From CAZBLP01 sp964492825 (lineage in GTDB: Bacteria; DYJV01), in the NCBI GenBank assembly GCA_964492825.1, contig CAZBLP010000049.1, positions 1 to 14,814 of the forward strand: a stretch of DNA of 14,814 bases. The letters are read 5' to 3'. Under the pieces are notes generated by a model. That model had not been told where the DNA came from. It searched no databases and was given only the letters and a program-made list of their open reading frames with translations. This document shows, in pieces, positions 1 through 6,870 of this stretch. The position numbers were made by a program, and so were the translations under genes. Every line of letters starts with the position of its first letter. Positions within the stretch are counted from its first letter, which is position 1.

Positions 1-2
1 GC

Positions 3-83
3 TATCCACCTGATATGCAGGCATTGGCTACAGAGACTGTGCTAAAACAGGCAGAACTAATAGCTGAGGAGATTTTGAAATAA
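3..83 (+). CDS. hsdR: Type I restriction enzyme R subunit (HsdR), C-terminal end only
   Basis: Only the last 26 residues and the TAA stop are in the window; the gene begins upstream of base 1. The visible tail reads YPPDMQALATETVLKQAELI and then ends in AEEILK. A Tyr-Pro-Pro-Asp followed by an Ala-Thr-Glu..Val-Leu..Gln-Ala-Glu helix is, from memory of the family, typical of the extreme C-terminus of HsdR, the ATP-dependent translocase/nuclease subunit of type I restriction-modification complexes. The frame is open from base 3 with no internal stop. No hsdM or hsdS is visible downstream, so they would have to lie upstream or be missing. The call rests on a short stretch and is recognition rather than a database match. 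Confidence 0.65.
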   Translation, partial: YPPDMQALATETVLKQAELIAEEILK

Positions 84-114
84 CTGAAAAAAATATAGAG
101 CGTGTAAAAAAGTG

Positions 115-158
115 TGTAAACCTCTGCAGAAATATATTATTAAATAAGGAGGTTTACA
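115..158 (+). promoter_or_regulatory. 10-bp inverted repeat that covers a Shine-Dalgarno sequence
   Basis: TGTAAACCTC at 115-124 is the exact reverse complement of GAGGTTTACA at 149-158, with a 24-nt loop and one further possible G-U pair at the loop side. The right arm contains most of the Shine-Dalgarno GGAGG (148-152) and ends on the base before the ATG at 159. In RNA this hairpin would hide the ribosome binding site of the short ORF that follows. At the DNA level it could instead be a dimeric operator. A direct repeat GTGTAAA (102-108 and 114-120) lies just upstream. The repeat is seen directly; the function is inferred. Confidence 0.5.
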
Positions 159-275
159 ATGAGCATAGATAAGCAGAAATTAAAAGAAGCATTATTATCA
201 TGTATCATTGTTTTTAAACTCCTAAGTTTTTCTAATGGTGTCACCATGCATTGCTATACCAAAAGTAGAATTTAA
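159..275 (+). CDS. Short ORF (38 aa), probably the 5' remnant of a truncated gene
   Basis: ATG at 159 follows a very strong Shine-Dalgarno sequence (AAGGAGG, 146-152). The ORF encodes 38 residues starting MSIDKQKLKEALLSC and ending at TAA 273-275. The first 14 or so residues look like the charged N-terminus of a normal soluble protein. After that the frame runs into sequence antisense to the 3' end of the minus-strand remnant at 222-454 and loses protein-like character. The likely reading is the beginning of a gene whose body was removed by a deletion or rearrangement, with the junction somewhere about 200-222. It could also be a genuine small peptide controlled by the hairpin in its leader. 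I do not recognise the family. Confidence 0.35.
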   Translation: MSIDKQKLKEALLSCIIVFKLLSFSNGVTMHCYTKSRI

Positions 276-454
276 TTCATAACTGTAAGCTGTAAATCTC
301 ATCCTTGTTTTGGCATCTATTGCATTATATTCGTATATAGGCAAATTATACTTTTTTATATGATTATATACACTTTCAGGCAATGCTTTCCGGTCTAATA
401 CGTATTTAGTATCTACCTGCAATTCTGAAAAAGGCAATAAATTTTTACAATCAT
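222..454 (-). pseudogene. Unrecognised small protein gene, probably frameshifted near its 5' end
   Basis: The minus strand holds a 71-codon open frame (222-437) with natural-looking composition, including segments VDTKYVLDRKALPESVYNHI and AYSYELNSTFGIAMHGDT. It can start only at a TTG at 437, which has no ribosome binding site next to it. An ATG at 454, four bases after GGAGG (459-463), is the obvious start but is in another frame and stops after 13 codons. Adding one base, for example in the A5 run just after this ATG, joins the two frames to give a 77-residue protein beginning MIVKNLLPFSEL. This is therefore either an inactivated gene or a sequencing error in a homopolymer. It lies just downstream of the ORF tail at 472-531, in the same orientation. 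The family is not recognised; a toxin-antitoxin or other island gene is possible but unproven. Confidence 0.4.
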
Positions 455-471
455 ATAACCTCCGGTTATTC

Positions 472-531
472 CTATTTTTGCTCCTTTAATAATAATCGGT
501 CAATATCTTTTTGCCCATCTACAATATTATT
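472..531 (-). pseudogene. C-terminal remnant of an unknown gene
   Basis: On the minus strand a short open stretch reads NNIVDGQKDIDRLLLKEQK and ends with TAG at 472-474, 17 bases before the ATG of the remnant at 454. The composition and the spacing to the next Shine-Dalgarno look like the end of a real upstream gene in a two-gene operon. An in-frame stop (532-534) and the merR promoter region immediately upstream mean the rest of the gene is absent. The Asp/Lys/Leu-rich tail resembles the ends of some nucleotidyltransferase-type antitoxins, but this is a weak impression. It could be chance, since it is only 19 codons. Confidence 0.25.
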
Positions 532-541
532 TTAAAGTAAA

Positions 542-570
542 TTGACAAAATACAATGTTTTTGTTATCTA
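542..570 (+). promoter_or_regulatory. Sigma-70-type promoter with inverted-repeat operator, upstream of merR
   Basis: TTGACA (542-547) matches the -35 consensus exactly and is followed after 17 bases by TATCTA (565-570), a moderate -10 box. ACAAAA (545-550) and TTTTGT (559-564) form a 6-bp inverted repeat with an 8-base centre that fills the space between the two boxes. MerR-type regulators classically bind dyads in this spacer, although their activated promoters usually have a 19-20 base spacer. A 17-base spacer would suit simple autorepression better. Sequence boxes are seen directly; the regulatory role is inferred. Confidence 0.5.
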
Positions 571-598
571 CAACGTAATTTTATTTTTGGAGACTACA

Positions 599-976
599 AT
601 GCAAACATACAAAATTGGAGAATTATCCAAAATAGTCAATTTAACACCTCGTACAATCAGGTATTATGAAGAAATCGGACTGCTAAATTCAGTTAAAAAA
701 GTTGAAAGCGGCAGAAGAATCTATACAAATGAAGACATAAGGAGATTGAAATTTATTAAAAGACTAAAGGTTTTAGGTCTGTCTCTTAAAGAAATGGAGG
801 AGCTTGAAAGCATCTATCAGATTAACAGGTCAAACGAAGATGCTTTAAAAAAATTATTGGAACTTTTAAAAAAACACCTGCATAATATAGATTCAAGGAT
901 TGAACATTTAAAAAAATTAAAAAAAGAAATTGTTAATTACAGTGAAAGAATAGAAGAAAAATTAAACAGGGAATAA
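599..976 (+). CDS. MerR-family transcriptional regulator
   Basis: This 125-residue protein starts at ATG 599 with TGGAGA about 5 bases upstream; a longer in-frame reading from 542 would begin inside the promoter and is unlikely. Residues 3-30 (YKIGELSKIVNLTPRTIRYY) are the MerR winged helix-turn-helix, followed by the usual EEIGLL and the second wing GRRIYTNEDIRRLKFI (about 38-53). Residues 75-125 are a Lys/Glu/Leu-rich helix suited to antiparallel coiled-coil dimerisation. There are no cysteines, so a thiolate metal-sensing site of the classical MerR/ZntR kind is absent. The C-terminal region is short, without an obvious ligand domain. The next gene begins 5 bases after the stop, so the two are probably co-transcribed; it may also repress its own promoter. 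The effector is unknown. Confidence 0.9.
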   Translation: MQTYKIGELSKIVNLTPRTIRYYEEIGLLNSVKKVESGRRIYTNEDIRRLKFIKRLKVLGLSLKEMEELESIYQINRSNEDALKKLLELLKKHLHNIDSRIEHLKKLKKEIVNYSERIEEKLNRE

Positions 977-981
977 CACCT

Positions 982-2160
982 TTGTATGACAATGATTTAA
1001 TAATACCAAAATCAGAATTATATGGAAGAATAAAACTTTTTCAGGAAAAATTAGAAAAGAATAAAATAGATTACACTGTAATTATCCTAAATGCTGATCT
1101 ATTCTATTTTACAGGATTTGTTCCAAGTGGAATTCTATTAATTTCTAAAGATAATACTACTTTATTTGTAAGAAAAGATATTGAAAATGTAAAATATGCT
1201 TCAAAAATAGATAACATAGTTGAATTAAAATCAATAAAAAATATAAAAAATTATATTAAAAATAGCCAAATAGTCGGTTTTGAGCTTGATATAGTTCCTT
1301 ATTCAACAATTAATTATTTCAGAAAACTTTTAGAACCAGCAGAAATAATTGATATATCACCCTTAATCAGAGAAACAAAAGCAGTTAAGTCAAGAATAGA
1401 AATTAATTTTATTAAAAAAGCCGCAAACTTGTTAAACATACTTTGTAATACAATTGGCGATTTTATTAAGCCTGGCATTGAAGAGTATAAAATTTTTGCC
1501 AAAGCACAAGAAATTCTTATAGAAAACGGACATCAAGGCTATGCAAGAATGCATGGATTTAATCAGGAAATGTTTTACGGCCATATTCTTTCAGGCAGAG
1601 AAAGTTTGGTCCCGGGATATTTGGACGCTCCAACCTGTGGCAAAGGTTTATATCCCTCTTTTCCCCAAGGAAGCAGTAACAGAACCATTGTAAACGGAGA
1701 TTTGGTTAGTGTGGATGTTGTCGGAGCTTATAATGGTTATTATGCTGATCAAACCCGGCCTTTTGCCGTAGGAGAAATTAAAAATATTTTCAAGGAAAAT
1801 TTTAAAAAGGTTTTAGATATACAGGAAGAAGTAATTAGCTTGATTAAGCCGGGTATTTTGTGGGAAGACGCTTATCTTAAAGCAATAGAAACAGCAAAAA
1901 AACTTAAAGTAGATGAATATTTTATGGGATACAAATCAAAAGTTAAATTTGTAGGACACGGAATAGGCGTTGAAGTTGACGAATTTCCTTTTTTATCTTC
2001 AGGATTTAAAAAAGAGTTTGTACCAAATATGGTCTTTGCTCTGGAACCTAAAATTTTTATACCTAATTATGGAGTTGTAGGCATAGAAAATACTTTTCTA
2101 ATTAAAGAAAACGGATGTGAAAAACTGACAACTTATCCTGATATTATAACTTCATTATAA
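982..2160 (+). CDS. M24-family metallopeptidase (Xaa-Pro aminopeptidase-like)
   Basis: This 392-residue protein has the creatinase fold in two parts: an N-terminal creatinase-type domain (about 10-135) and the pita-bread M24 catalytic domain (about 140-385). All five metal ligands expected for M24 peptidases are present: D245 (SVDVVG), D256 (YYADQTRPF), H326 (VGHGIGVEVDE), E355 (ALEPKIF) and E369 (GIENTF). It should be a cytoplasmic dimetal enzyme releasing an N-terminal residue before proline, though family members vary in substrate. The start is a TTG at 982, 5 bases after the merR stop, with only a weak AGG upstream. No ATG in frame lies near, so translational coupling to merR is likely. 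The MerR protein may control this gene, but the pairing alone does not prove it. Confidence 0.88.
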   Translation: MYDNDLIIPKSELYGRIKLFQEKLEKNKIDYTVIILNADLFYFTGFVPSGILLISKDNTTLFVRKDIENVKYASKIDNIVELKSIKNIKNYIKNSQIVGFELDIVPYSTINYFRKLLEPAEIIDISPLIRETKAVKSRIEINFIKKAANLLNILCNTIGDFIKPGIEEYKIFAKAQEILIENGHQGYARMHGFNQEMFYGHILSGRESLVPGYLDAPTCGKGLYPSFPQGSSNRTIVNGDLVSVDVVGAYNGYYADQTRPFAVGEIKNIFKENFKKVLDIQEEVISLIKPGILWEDAYLKAIETAKKLKVDEYFMGYKSKVKFVGHGIGVEVDEFPFLSSGFKKEFVPNMVFALEPKIFIPNYGVVGIENTFLIKENGCEKLTTYPDIITSL

Positions 2161-2211
2161 TTATTCAGAATTATTCTCTTTATTCCAATTTAATTATTGA
2201 ATAAAATTTTT
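2161..2211 (+). terminator. Possible weak rho-independent terminator after the M24 gene
   Basis: TTATTCA (2161-2167) pairs with TGAATAA (2198-2204), with a few extra pairs beyond a small bulge, and TTTTT (2207-2211) follows. The stem is almost all A-T with a long loop, so it is weak. Its position directly after the stop codon and before the rpmE promoter region fits a transcript end. Confidence 0.3.
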
Positions 2212-2212
2212 C

Positions 2213-2239
2213 TTGCAATTTGTATATGTTAGTGATAAT
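2213..2239 (+). promoter_or_regulatory. Possible promoter for the rpmE-thyX-prfA operon
   Basis: TTGCAA (2213-2218) and GATAAT (2234-2239) resemble -35 and -10 boxes, with a short 15-base spacer. They lie about 35 bases upstream of the rpmE ATG and just after the putative terminator. This is the only gap over 100 bases in the plus-strand core cluster, so a promoter is expected here. The exact boxes are uncertain. Confidence 0.35.
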
Positions 2240-2274
2240 GAATTGCCCTTAAAATTTATGTATGGAGGAAAGTA

Positions 2275-2523
2275 ATGAAAGAAGGAATTCACCCAGAATA
2301 CAACAATGAAGTAACAGTTAAATGTGCATGCGGCAATACTTTTACCACAGGCTCAATTAAAAAGGAAATTAAAGTTGAGATTTGTTCCAACTGTCATCCT
2401 TTTTTTACAGGTAAGCAAAAGTTTGTTGACAGTGCAGGCAGGATAGAAAAATTCCAGAGAAAATACGCAAAATTTCAAAAAAACAAAAAAGAGGATAAAT
2501 CAGAAACAGATAATGAAGGTTAG
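2275..2523 (+). CDS. rpmE: 50S ribosomal protein L31, zinc-binding form
   Basis: This 82-residue protein is the large-subunit protein L31 of the C+ type. It starts MKEGIHPEY and carries the zinc-site cysteines C17 and C19 (VKCACGNTF) and C37 and C40 (EICSNCHPF), followed by the conserved HPFFTGKQKFVDSAGRIEKF segment. The family core is about 65-70 residues; here there is an extra Lys/Glu-rich tail after residue 67. ATG 2275 is preceded by GGAGG at 2264-2268. The last 11 bases overlap thyX, so rpmE probably opens an operon of translation-related genes. Zinc-type L31 is often replaced by a cysteine-free paralogue under zinc limitation; no such paralogue is visible in this window. Confidence 0.97.
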   Translation: MKEGIHPEYNNEVTVKCACGNTFTTGSIKKEIKVEICSNCHPFFTGKQKFVDSAGRIEKFQRKYAKFQKNKKEDKSETDNEG

Positions 2524-3199
2524 ATTATTATCTCATACTCCTGATCCTGAAAAGGTTATAGCTGTCTCTGCAAGATTATGTTATAGCAATTTGGCAATTG
2601 GAGAATTGGAGACTGACTTTAATGCAGATAAAATAAAAGAATTTATTAAAAAAATAATAGAATTAGGTCATGAATCTGTATTGGAGCATGTAAGTTTTAC
2701 TTTTGGCATTGAAGGGATTTCAAGAGCATGTTCTCATCAGCTGGTCAGACACAGAATTGCAAGTTATTCTCAGCAGAGTCAAAGATATGTGAATTTTAAA
2801 AATTTGGATTACGTTGTTCCTGAAACAATTAAGAATAACCCTGAACTTTGTAAGGATTTGGAAAATTTTATGAATAGCGCTTCCAAGTTGTACCATAAGA
2901 TGTTACAAAAAAGTATTCCTGCTGAAGATGCAAGATTTATTTTACCTAATGCTGTTTCAACTAAAATTATAGTTACAATGAATTTAAGAGAATTAAAGCA
3001 TTTTTTCAAACTGAGATGTTGCAACAGAGCTCAATGGGAAATTAGAGAGCTTGCTATAAACATGTTAAAACTTTTAAAAGAAAAAATTCCTTTATTATTT
3101 TCTAAAATGGGGCCTGCCTGTTTAAACGGTCCCTGTCCGGAAGGTTCTATGAGTTGTAAACAATCTAACAAGGTTAGAGAATTTTTTGCAAATCTTTAA
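2513..3199 (+). CDS. thyX: Flavin-dependent thymidylate synthase ThyX
   Basis: This 228-residue protein makes dTMP from dUMP using methylene-tetrahydrofolate and FAD/NADPH, replacing the unrelated ThyA. The signature RHRX7S is present at residues 79-89 (RHRIASYSQQS) and continues with QRY. Other family features are ELGHESVLEHVSFTF (50-64), the segment PAEDARFILPNA, and the NLRELKHFFKLRCC region that forms the dUMP/FAD pocket. Length is in the usual range. It starts at ATG 2513 inside the end of rpmE, without a strong Shine-Dalgarno, which suggests translational coupling. The C-terminal part has five cysteines between residues 198 and 215 (ACLNGPCPEGSMSC and nearby), a common feature of ThyX from anaerobes. 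Confidence 0.97.
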   Translation: MKVRLLSHTPDPEKVIAVSARLCYSNLAIGELETDFNADKIKEFIKKIIELGHESVLEHVSFTFGIEGISRACSHQLVRHRIASYSQQSQRYVNFKNLDYVVPETIKNNPELCKDLENFMNSASKLYHKMLQKSIPAEDARFILPNAVSTKIIVTMNLRELKHFFKLRCCNRAQWEIRELAINMLKLLKEKIPLLFSKMGPACLNGPCPEGSMSCKQSNKVREFFANL

Positions 3200-3230
3200 C
3201 TGATTCCATGTTAAATATTACGGAGAATAT

Positions 3231-4127
3231 ATGAATTGTAAAAATAAAAAATTAGATGTAGGTGGTCAAGCTGTTATAGAAGGCGTTATGCTAAGATCCC
3301 CTCATTACTGGGCTGTTGCAGTTAGAAAGCCTGACGGTGATATTGAAATAAAAAAAGATAAATTAAATATTCTTTCTGAAAAAAACAGATTATTCAAACT
3401 CCCTATTTTAAGAGGAGTTATAATGCTGCTGTCTGCTCTTGTGTTAGGTATTAAATCTTTGAATTTTTCTGCAAACGTTGCATATGATGAAGATGAAGAA
3501 ATGAGCGACTGGGCTATTTATGGGACAATAGGTTTTGCATTTGCAATAGCAATAGCTGTTTTTTTTGTATTGCCTCTTTATATTACAAAACTTTTTAATT
3601 TTGACAGCTACTTTGTGTTTAATATAGTAGACGGTATTATCAGGATAGTTTTTTTTCTGATTTATGTTTACGCTATCTCATTTATGAACGACATTAAAAG
3701 AATTTTTCAATATCATGGAGCTGAGCATAAAGTTATTTACACATATGAAGAGGAAGAAAACGTTACTGTGGATGCTGCCAAAAAATATTCCACACTTCAT
3801 CCAAGATGCGGAACATCATTTTTAATTATAGTATTGTTAATAAGTATTTTAATTTTTTCAATTGTACCTAAGAGTTCACCTTTTTATATTAAAGTTTTAT
3901 CAAGAATTGTTTTAATACCTTTAATAGCAGGTTTGTCGTATGAAGCTCTGAAATTGTCAGCAAAATTTAAAGATAATTTTCTTATAAAACTTTTTATAAT
4001 GCCAGGATTATGGTTACAAAAAATTACCACCAAAGAGCCTGATGAAAAACAGATAGAAGTTGCTCTTGCAGCACTTGAAGCTGTATTACAACTTGAAAAG
4101 GGAGAGACTAATGCTTCAGAAGCTTGA
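3231..4127 (+). CDS. DUF1385 (YqhQ-like) integral membrane protein
   Basis: This 298-residue protein belongs to the DUF1385/YqhQ family, whose biochemical role is not established. The family motifs are clear: GGQAVIEGVMLRSP (11-24) near the start, FQYHGAEHKVI in the middle and HPRCGTSF before the later membrane segments. Hydrophobic stretches at about 60-75, 98-120, 128-150, 195-212 and 222-238 indicate four to five membrane helices. The gene follows thyX by 31 bases with GGAG upstream of the ATG, and its last 17 bases overlap prfA. This position beside prfA and prmC is a recurrent arrangement in many bacteria and suggests co-expression with translation termination factors rather than a proven shared function. 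Confidence 0.9.
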   Translation: MNCKNKKLDVGGQAVIEGVMLRSPHYWAVAVRKPDGDIEIKKDKLNILSEKNRLFKLPILRGVIMLLSALVLGIKSLNFSANVAYDEDEEMSDWAIYGTIGFAFAIAIAVFFVLPLYITKLFNFDSYFVFNIVDGIIRIVFFLIYVYAISFMNDIKRIFQYHGAEHKVIYTYEEEENVTVDAAKKYSTLHPRCGTSFLIIVLLISILIFSIVPKSSPFYIKVLSRIVLIPLIAGLSYEALKLSAKFKDNFLIKLFIMPGLWLQKITTKEPDEKQIEVALAALEAVLQLEKGETNASEA

Positions 4128-5187
4128 AGAAGTGGAAAATGAATTTAAAAATTTATCAAAACAGTTAGAAGACCCGGAACTGTTTAAAAATATAGAAAAA
4201 TTTCAGAAAATAAGCAAGGAGCATTCTGATCTAAAACCTATTGTTGAAAAGTTTCAGGAATATAAGAAAGTTTTACAAAATATTGAAGAAAATCATTATA
4301 TGCTAAAACATGAAAAAGATTCCGAAATTAAAGAACTTGCCAAAATAGATCTTGAAGAACTTGAATTAAAAAAGGAGCAATTGGAAAAAGATTTAAAATT
4401 AATGCTGCTTCCCAAAGACCCTAATGACAATAAAAACGTTATTTTGGAGATTAGAGCAGGAACTGGCGGTGAAGAAGCAGCTTTATTTGCTGCTGATCTC
4501 TTTAGAATGTATCTTAGATATGCTGAGAGAAAAAAATGGAAAGTTGAAATTTTAAGCGAAAATGAAACCGGCAACGGAGGATTTAAAGAGGTAATAGCTC
4601 TTATTAATGGAAAAGGAGCTTACAGCAAATTAAAATATGAAAGTGGCATACATAGAGTCCAGAGAGTTCCTTTAACAGAATCACAAGGCAGAATACATAC
4701 ATCTGCTGTAAGTGTTGCAATCTTGCCGGAAGCTGAAGAAGTAGATGTGGATATTAACACTGCTGATTTGAAAATTGATGTCTACAGGGCATCAGGTGCT
4801 GGAGGACAGCATGTTAACACAACTGATTCAGCAGTAAGAATAACCCACATTCCCACTGGTATTGTAATTACATGTCAGGATGAACGTTCCCAGCATAAAA
4901 ACAAAGCCAAAGCAATGAAGATATTAAGAGCAAAATTGTACGATATAGAAATGCAAAGGCAGGAAAAAGAACTTGCAGATGAAAGAAAGCAAATGGTCGG
5001 CTCAGGTGACAGAAGTGAAAAAATCAGAACTTACAATTTTCCGCAGAGCAGAGTCACTGATCACAGAATCGGATTAACATTGTATAAATTAAACGATATA
5101 CTTGACGGTGATATTGACGACATTATTGATGCACTAACCACTTATTTTCAGGCAGAAGCATTAAAGTCTCATATTACAAATGAATGA
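4111..5187 (+). CDS. prfA: Peptide chain release factor 1 (RF1)
   Basis: This 358-residue protein recognises UAA and UAG stop codons and triggers peptide release. The codon-recognition tripeptide is PLT at 187-189 (RVPLTESQGRIHTSA), the RF1-type PxT rather than the SPF of RF2. The catalytic GGQ is at 231-233 (SGAGGQHVN), whose glutamine is the target of PrmC, encoded next door. ATG 4111 is chosen because it follows GGAGAG at 4101-4106 and gives the normal RF1 length; an upstream in-frame ATG at 4060 would add 17 residues from within DUF1385 coding sequence and has no such site. The start overlaps the end of the DUF1385 gene by 17 bases and the end overlaps prmC by 8 bases, so the three are translationally linked. 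Confidence 0.97.
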   Translation: MLQKLEEVENEFKNLSKQLEDPELFKNIEKFQKISKEHSDLKPIVEKFQEYKKVLQNIEENHYMLKHEKDSEIKELAKIDLEELELKKEQLEKDLKLMLLPKDPNDNKNVILEIRAGTGGEEAALFAADLFRMYLRYAERKKWKVEILSENETGNGGFKEVIALINGKGAYSKLKYESGIHRVQRVPLTESQGRIHTSAVSVAILPEAEEVDVDINTADLKIDVYRASGAGGQHVNTTDSAVRITHIPTGIVITCQDERSQHKNKAKAMKILRAKLYDIEMQRQEKELADERKQMVGSGDRSEKIRTYNFPQSRVTDHRIGLTLYKLNDILDGDIDDIIDALTTYFQAEALKSHITNE

Positions 5188-6049
5188 AAAAACATGGACT
5201 ATTAAAGAGCTTATTTTATGGACTAAAAATTATTTTACAGATAAAAATATAGATTCTCCTCGTTTAACTGCAGAGCTTCTGCTTGCAAAAACTCTTCAAA
5301 AAAACAGAATTTCCCTTTATACAAACTTTGACAAACCTCTTACAAAAGAAGAATTGGCAAAATATAAAAAACTTATAAAAAGACGTATAAATGGTGAACC
5401 AACCGCATATATTTTAGGTGAAAAAGAGTTTTGGTCATTAAATTTTAAAGTTAATCAACATACTTTAATCCCAAGACCGGAAACAGAAATTTTAGTTGAA
5501 AAAGTTGTAGAATATGCTAAATCTTTAAATAGGAGAATAAATATTTTAGATATTGGGACAGGTTGTGGAAATATTGCTATATCAATTGCAAAAGAATTAA
5601 AAAATGCGTTCATAGTTTCTGTGGACTTGAGTTTTGATGCATTAAAAACAGCATCATTAAATAAAGAGATTCTCAAAGTAAATAATCAGGTATTTTTTAT
5701 AAATGCCGATGTTTTGGAACCATTTAAAAATAGCAATATTTTTGATATATTGGTATCTAATCCGCCATATATTAAAAGTAGAGATATTGAAAAATTACAG
5801 ACAGAAATAAAATGTTTTGAACCTAAACTTGCATTGGACGGTGGTAGTGAAGGTATGAAATTTTATGAAAAAATATTTAATTATGCTAAAAAAGTTTTAA
5901 AAAATAACAGTAAAATTTTTTTTGAATTTGGAGAAACAGAACAGAGCAGAAAACTTTCTGAAATGGCTGTTGAGTACGGATACAAAGATATTGCTATTAT
6001 TAACGATTATTCAAATTCTCCAAGGGTTTTTTCTTGCACTGTAAAATAA
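5180..6049 (+). CDS. prmC: RF1/RF2 glutamine methyltransferase
   Basis: This 289-residue SAM-dependent enzyme methylates the GGQ glutamine of release factors. It has the expected N-terminal helical domain (about 1-95, including RLTAELLLAKTL and ILGEKEFW) and then the Rossmann methyltransferase domain. The SAM-binding motif I is DIGTGCGN at 124-131, an acidic residue ends strand 2 (VSVDLSFDA), and the glutamine-binding NPPY is at 194-197 (VSNPPYIKSRD). The ATG lies inside the end of prfA with an 8-base overlap, matching its substrate-enzyme relationship. Nothing is missing or unusual. Confidence 0.96.
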   Translation: MNEKTWTIKELILWTKNYFTDKNIDSPRLTAELLLAKTLQKNRISLYTNFDKPLTKEELAKYKKLIKRRINGEPTAYILGEKEFWSLNFKVNQHTLIPRPETEILVEKVVEYAKSLNRRINILDIGTGCGNIAISIAKELKNAFIVSVDLSFDALKTASLNKEILKVNNQVFFINADVLEPFKNSNIFDILVSNPPYIKSRDIEKLQTEIKCFEPKLALDGGSEGMKFYEKIFNYAKKVLKNNSKIFFEFGETEQSRKLSEMAVEYGYKDIAIINDYSNSPRVFSCTVK

Positions 6050-6066
6050 TTTAGGAGGTAATAAAT

Positions 6067-6870
6067 ATGATAGGATTAATAGGCGGCGGTAATATGGGCG
6101 AAGCAATTATAAAAGGAATGATTGCTTCCAAAAATTTCTCTATAACTGATATCACGGTTTTCGATATATCCAAAAACAGAATGATTTATTTAAATGAACG
6201 ATATCATATTGATTTTATTGAGAGCATAGAAGATTTGGTCAATCAGTGCGATACTGTAATCTTAGCTGTAAAACCACAAATAATAAATACTGTTTTAAGT
6301 GACATAAAACAGCTTATCAAAAAAGATATTCATTTAATTATTTCTATAGCTGCAGGAGTTAAAATAAGAACCATTGAAAACTTTCTCGGAGAAAATATCA
6401 AAATAGTCAGAGTTATGCCTAATACTCCTGCTTTTGTTCTTGAAAGTATGAGCGCTTTGTCTTTTAATAAAAATATTACAGAAAAAGAAAAAGAGCATTC
6501 TATGAAAATTTTTCAATCAATAGGCACGGCTATTGAAATAGATGAAATGTATATTGATGCAGTTACTGCTGTTAGCGGCAGCGGTCCAGGGTTTATTGCC
6601 GAAATTTTAGAAGCATTCTCCGACGGAGCTGTTAAAATAGGGCTACCAAGAGAATTGGCAAATAAATTAGTGTTGCAGACATTTATTGGGAGTCTTAAAT
6701 TAATTTCCAAAGAGGACATTAGTTTCAATCAACTTAAAAACATGGTGTCTTCTCCAGGAGGTACAACAATTGCAGGGCTCTCTGAATTGGCAAACTGGAG
6801 TGTTAAAGCAGGTATTATAAATTGTATAGAAGCAGCTTATAACAAATCAAAAGAATTATCAGAGGAGTAG
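6067..6870 (+). CDS. proC: Pyrroline-5-carboxylate reductase
   Basis: This 267-residue protein catalyses the last step of proline synthesis, reduction of pyrroline-5-carboxylate with NAD(P)H. The N-terminal dinucleotide-binding motif is GLIGGGNMGEAIIKGM. Further family landmarks are AVKPQ, RVMPNTPA, AVSGSGPGF (about 166-174) and the C-terminal signature MVSSPGGTTIAGL. Length is typical. ATG 6067 follows a perfect AGGAGGT at 6053-6059, 17 bases after prmC, so it may share the upstream transcript. The last 34 bases, including the TAG stop at 6868-6870, overlap the 3' end of the convergent MFS gene, so no terminator can lie between the two coding regions. Confidence 0.96.
   Translation: MIGLIGGGNMGEAIIKGMIASKNFSITDITVFDISKNRMIYLNERYHIDFIESIEDLVNQCDTVILAVKPQIINTVLSDIKQLIKKDIHLIISIAAGVKIRTIENFLGENIKIVRVMPNTPAFVLESMSALSFNKNITEKEKEHSMKIFQSIGTAIEIDEMYIDAVTAVSGSGPGFIAEILEAFSDGAVKIGLPRELANKLVLQTFIGSLKLISKEDISFNQLKNMVSSPGGTTIAGLSELANWSVKAGIINCIEAAYNKSKELSEE

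Noticed and set aside
137..206. Minus-strand 22-codon ORF (MIHDNNASFNFCLS...) after the frameshifted remnant
   Set aside because: It is short, antisense to the forward ORF at 159 and its second half is just the complement of the inverted-repeat leader.
542..598. Longer merR reading frame starting at 542
   Set aside because: Its first codons coincide with the TTGACA promoter box and there is no ribosome site; ATG 599 has TGGAGA upstream and begins exactly at the MerR helix-turn-helix.
4060..4110. Upstream prfA start at 4060
   Set aside because: It would add 17 residues from within the DUF1385 frame; ATG 4111 has GGAGAG upstream and gives the usual RF1 N-terminus and length.
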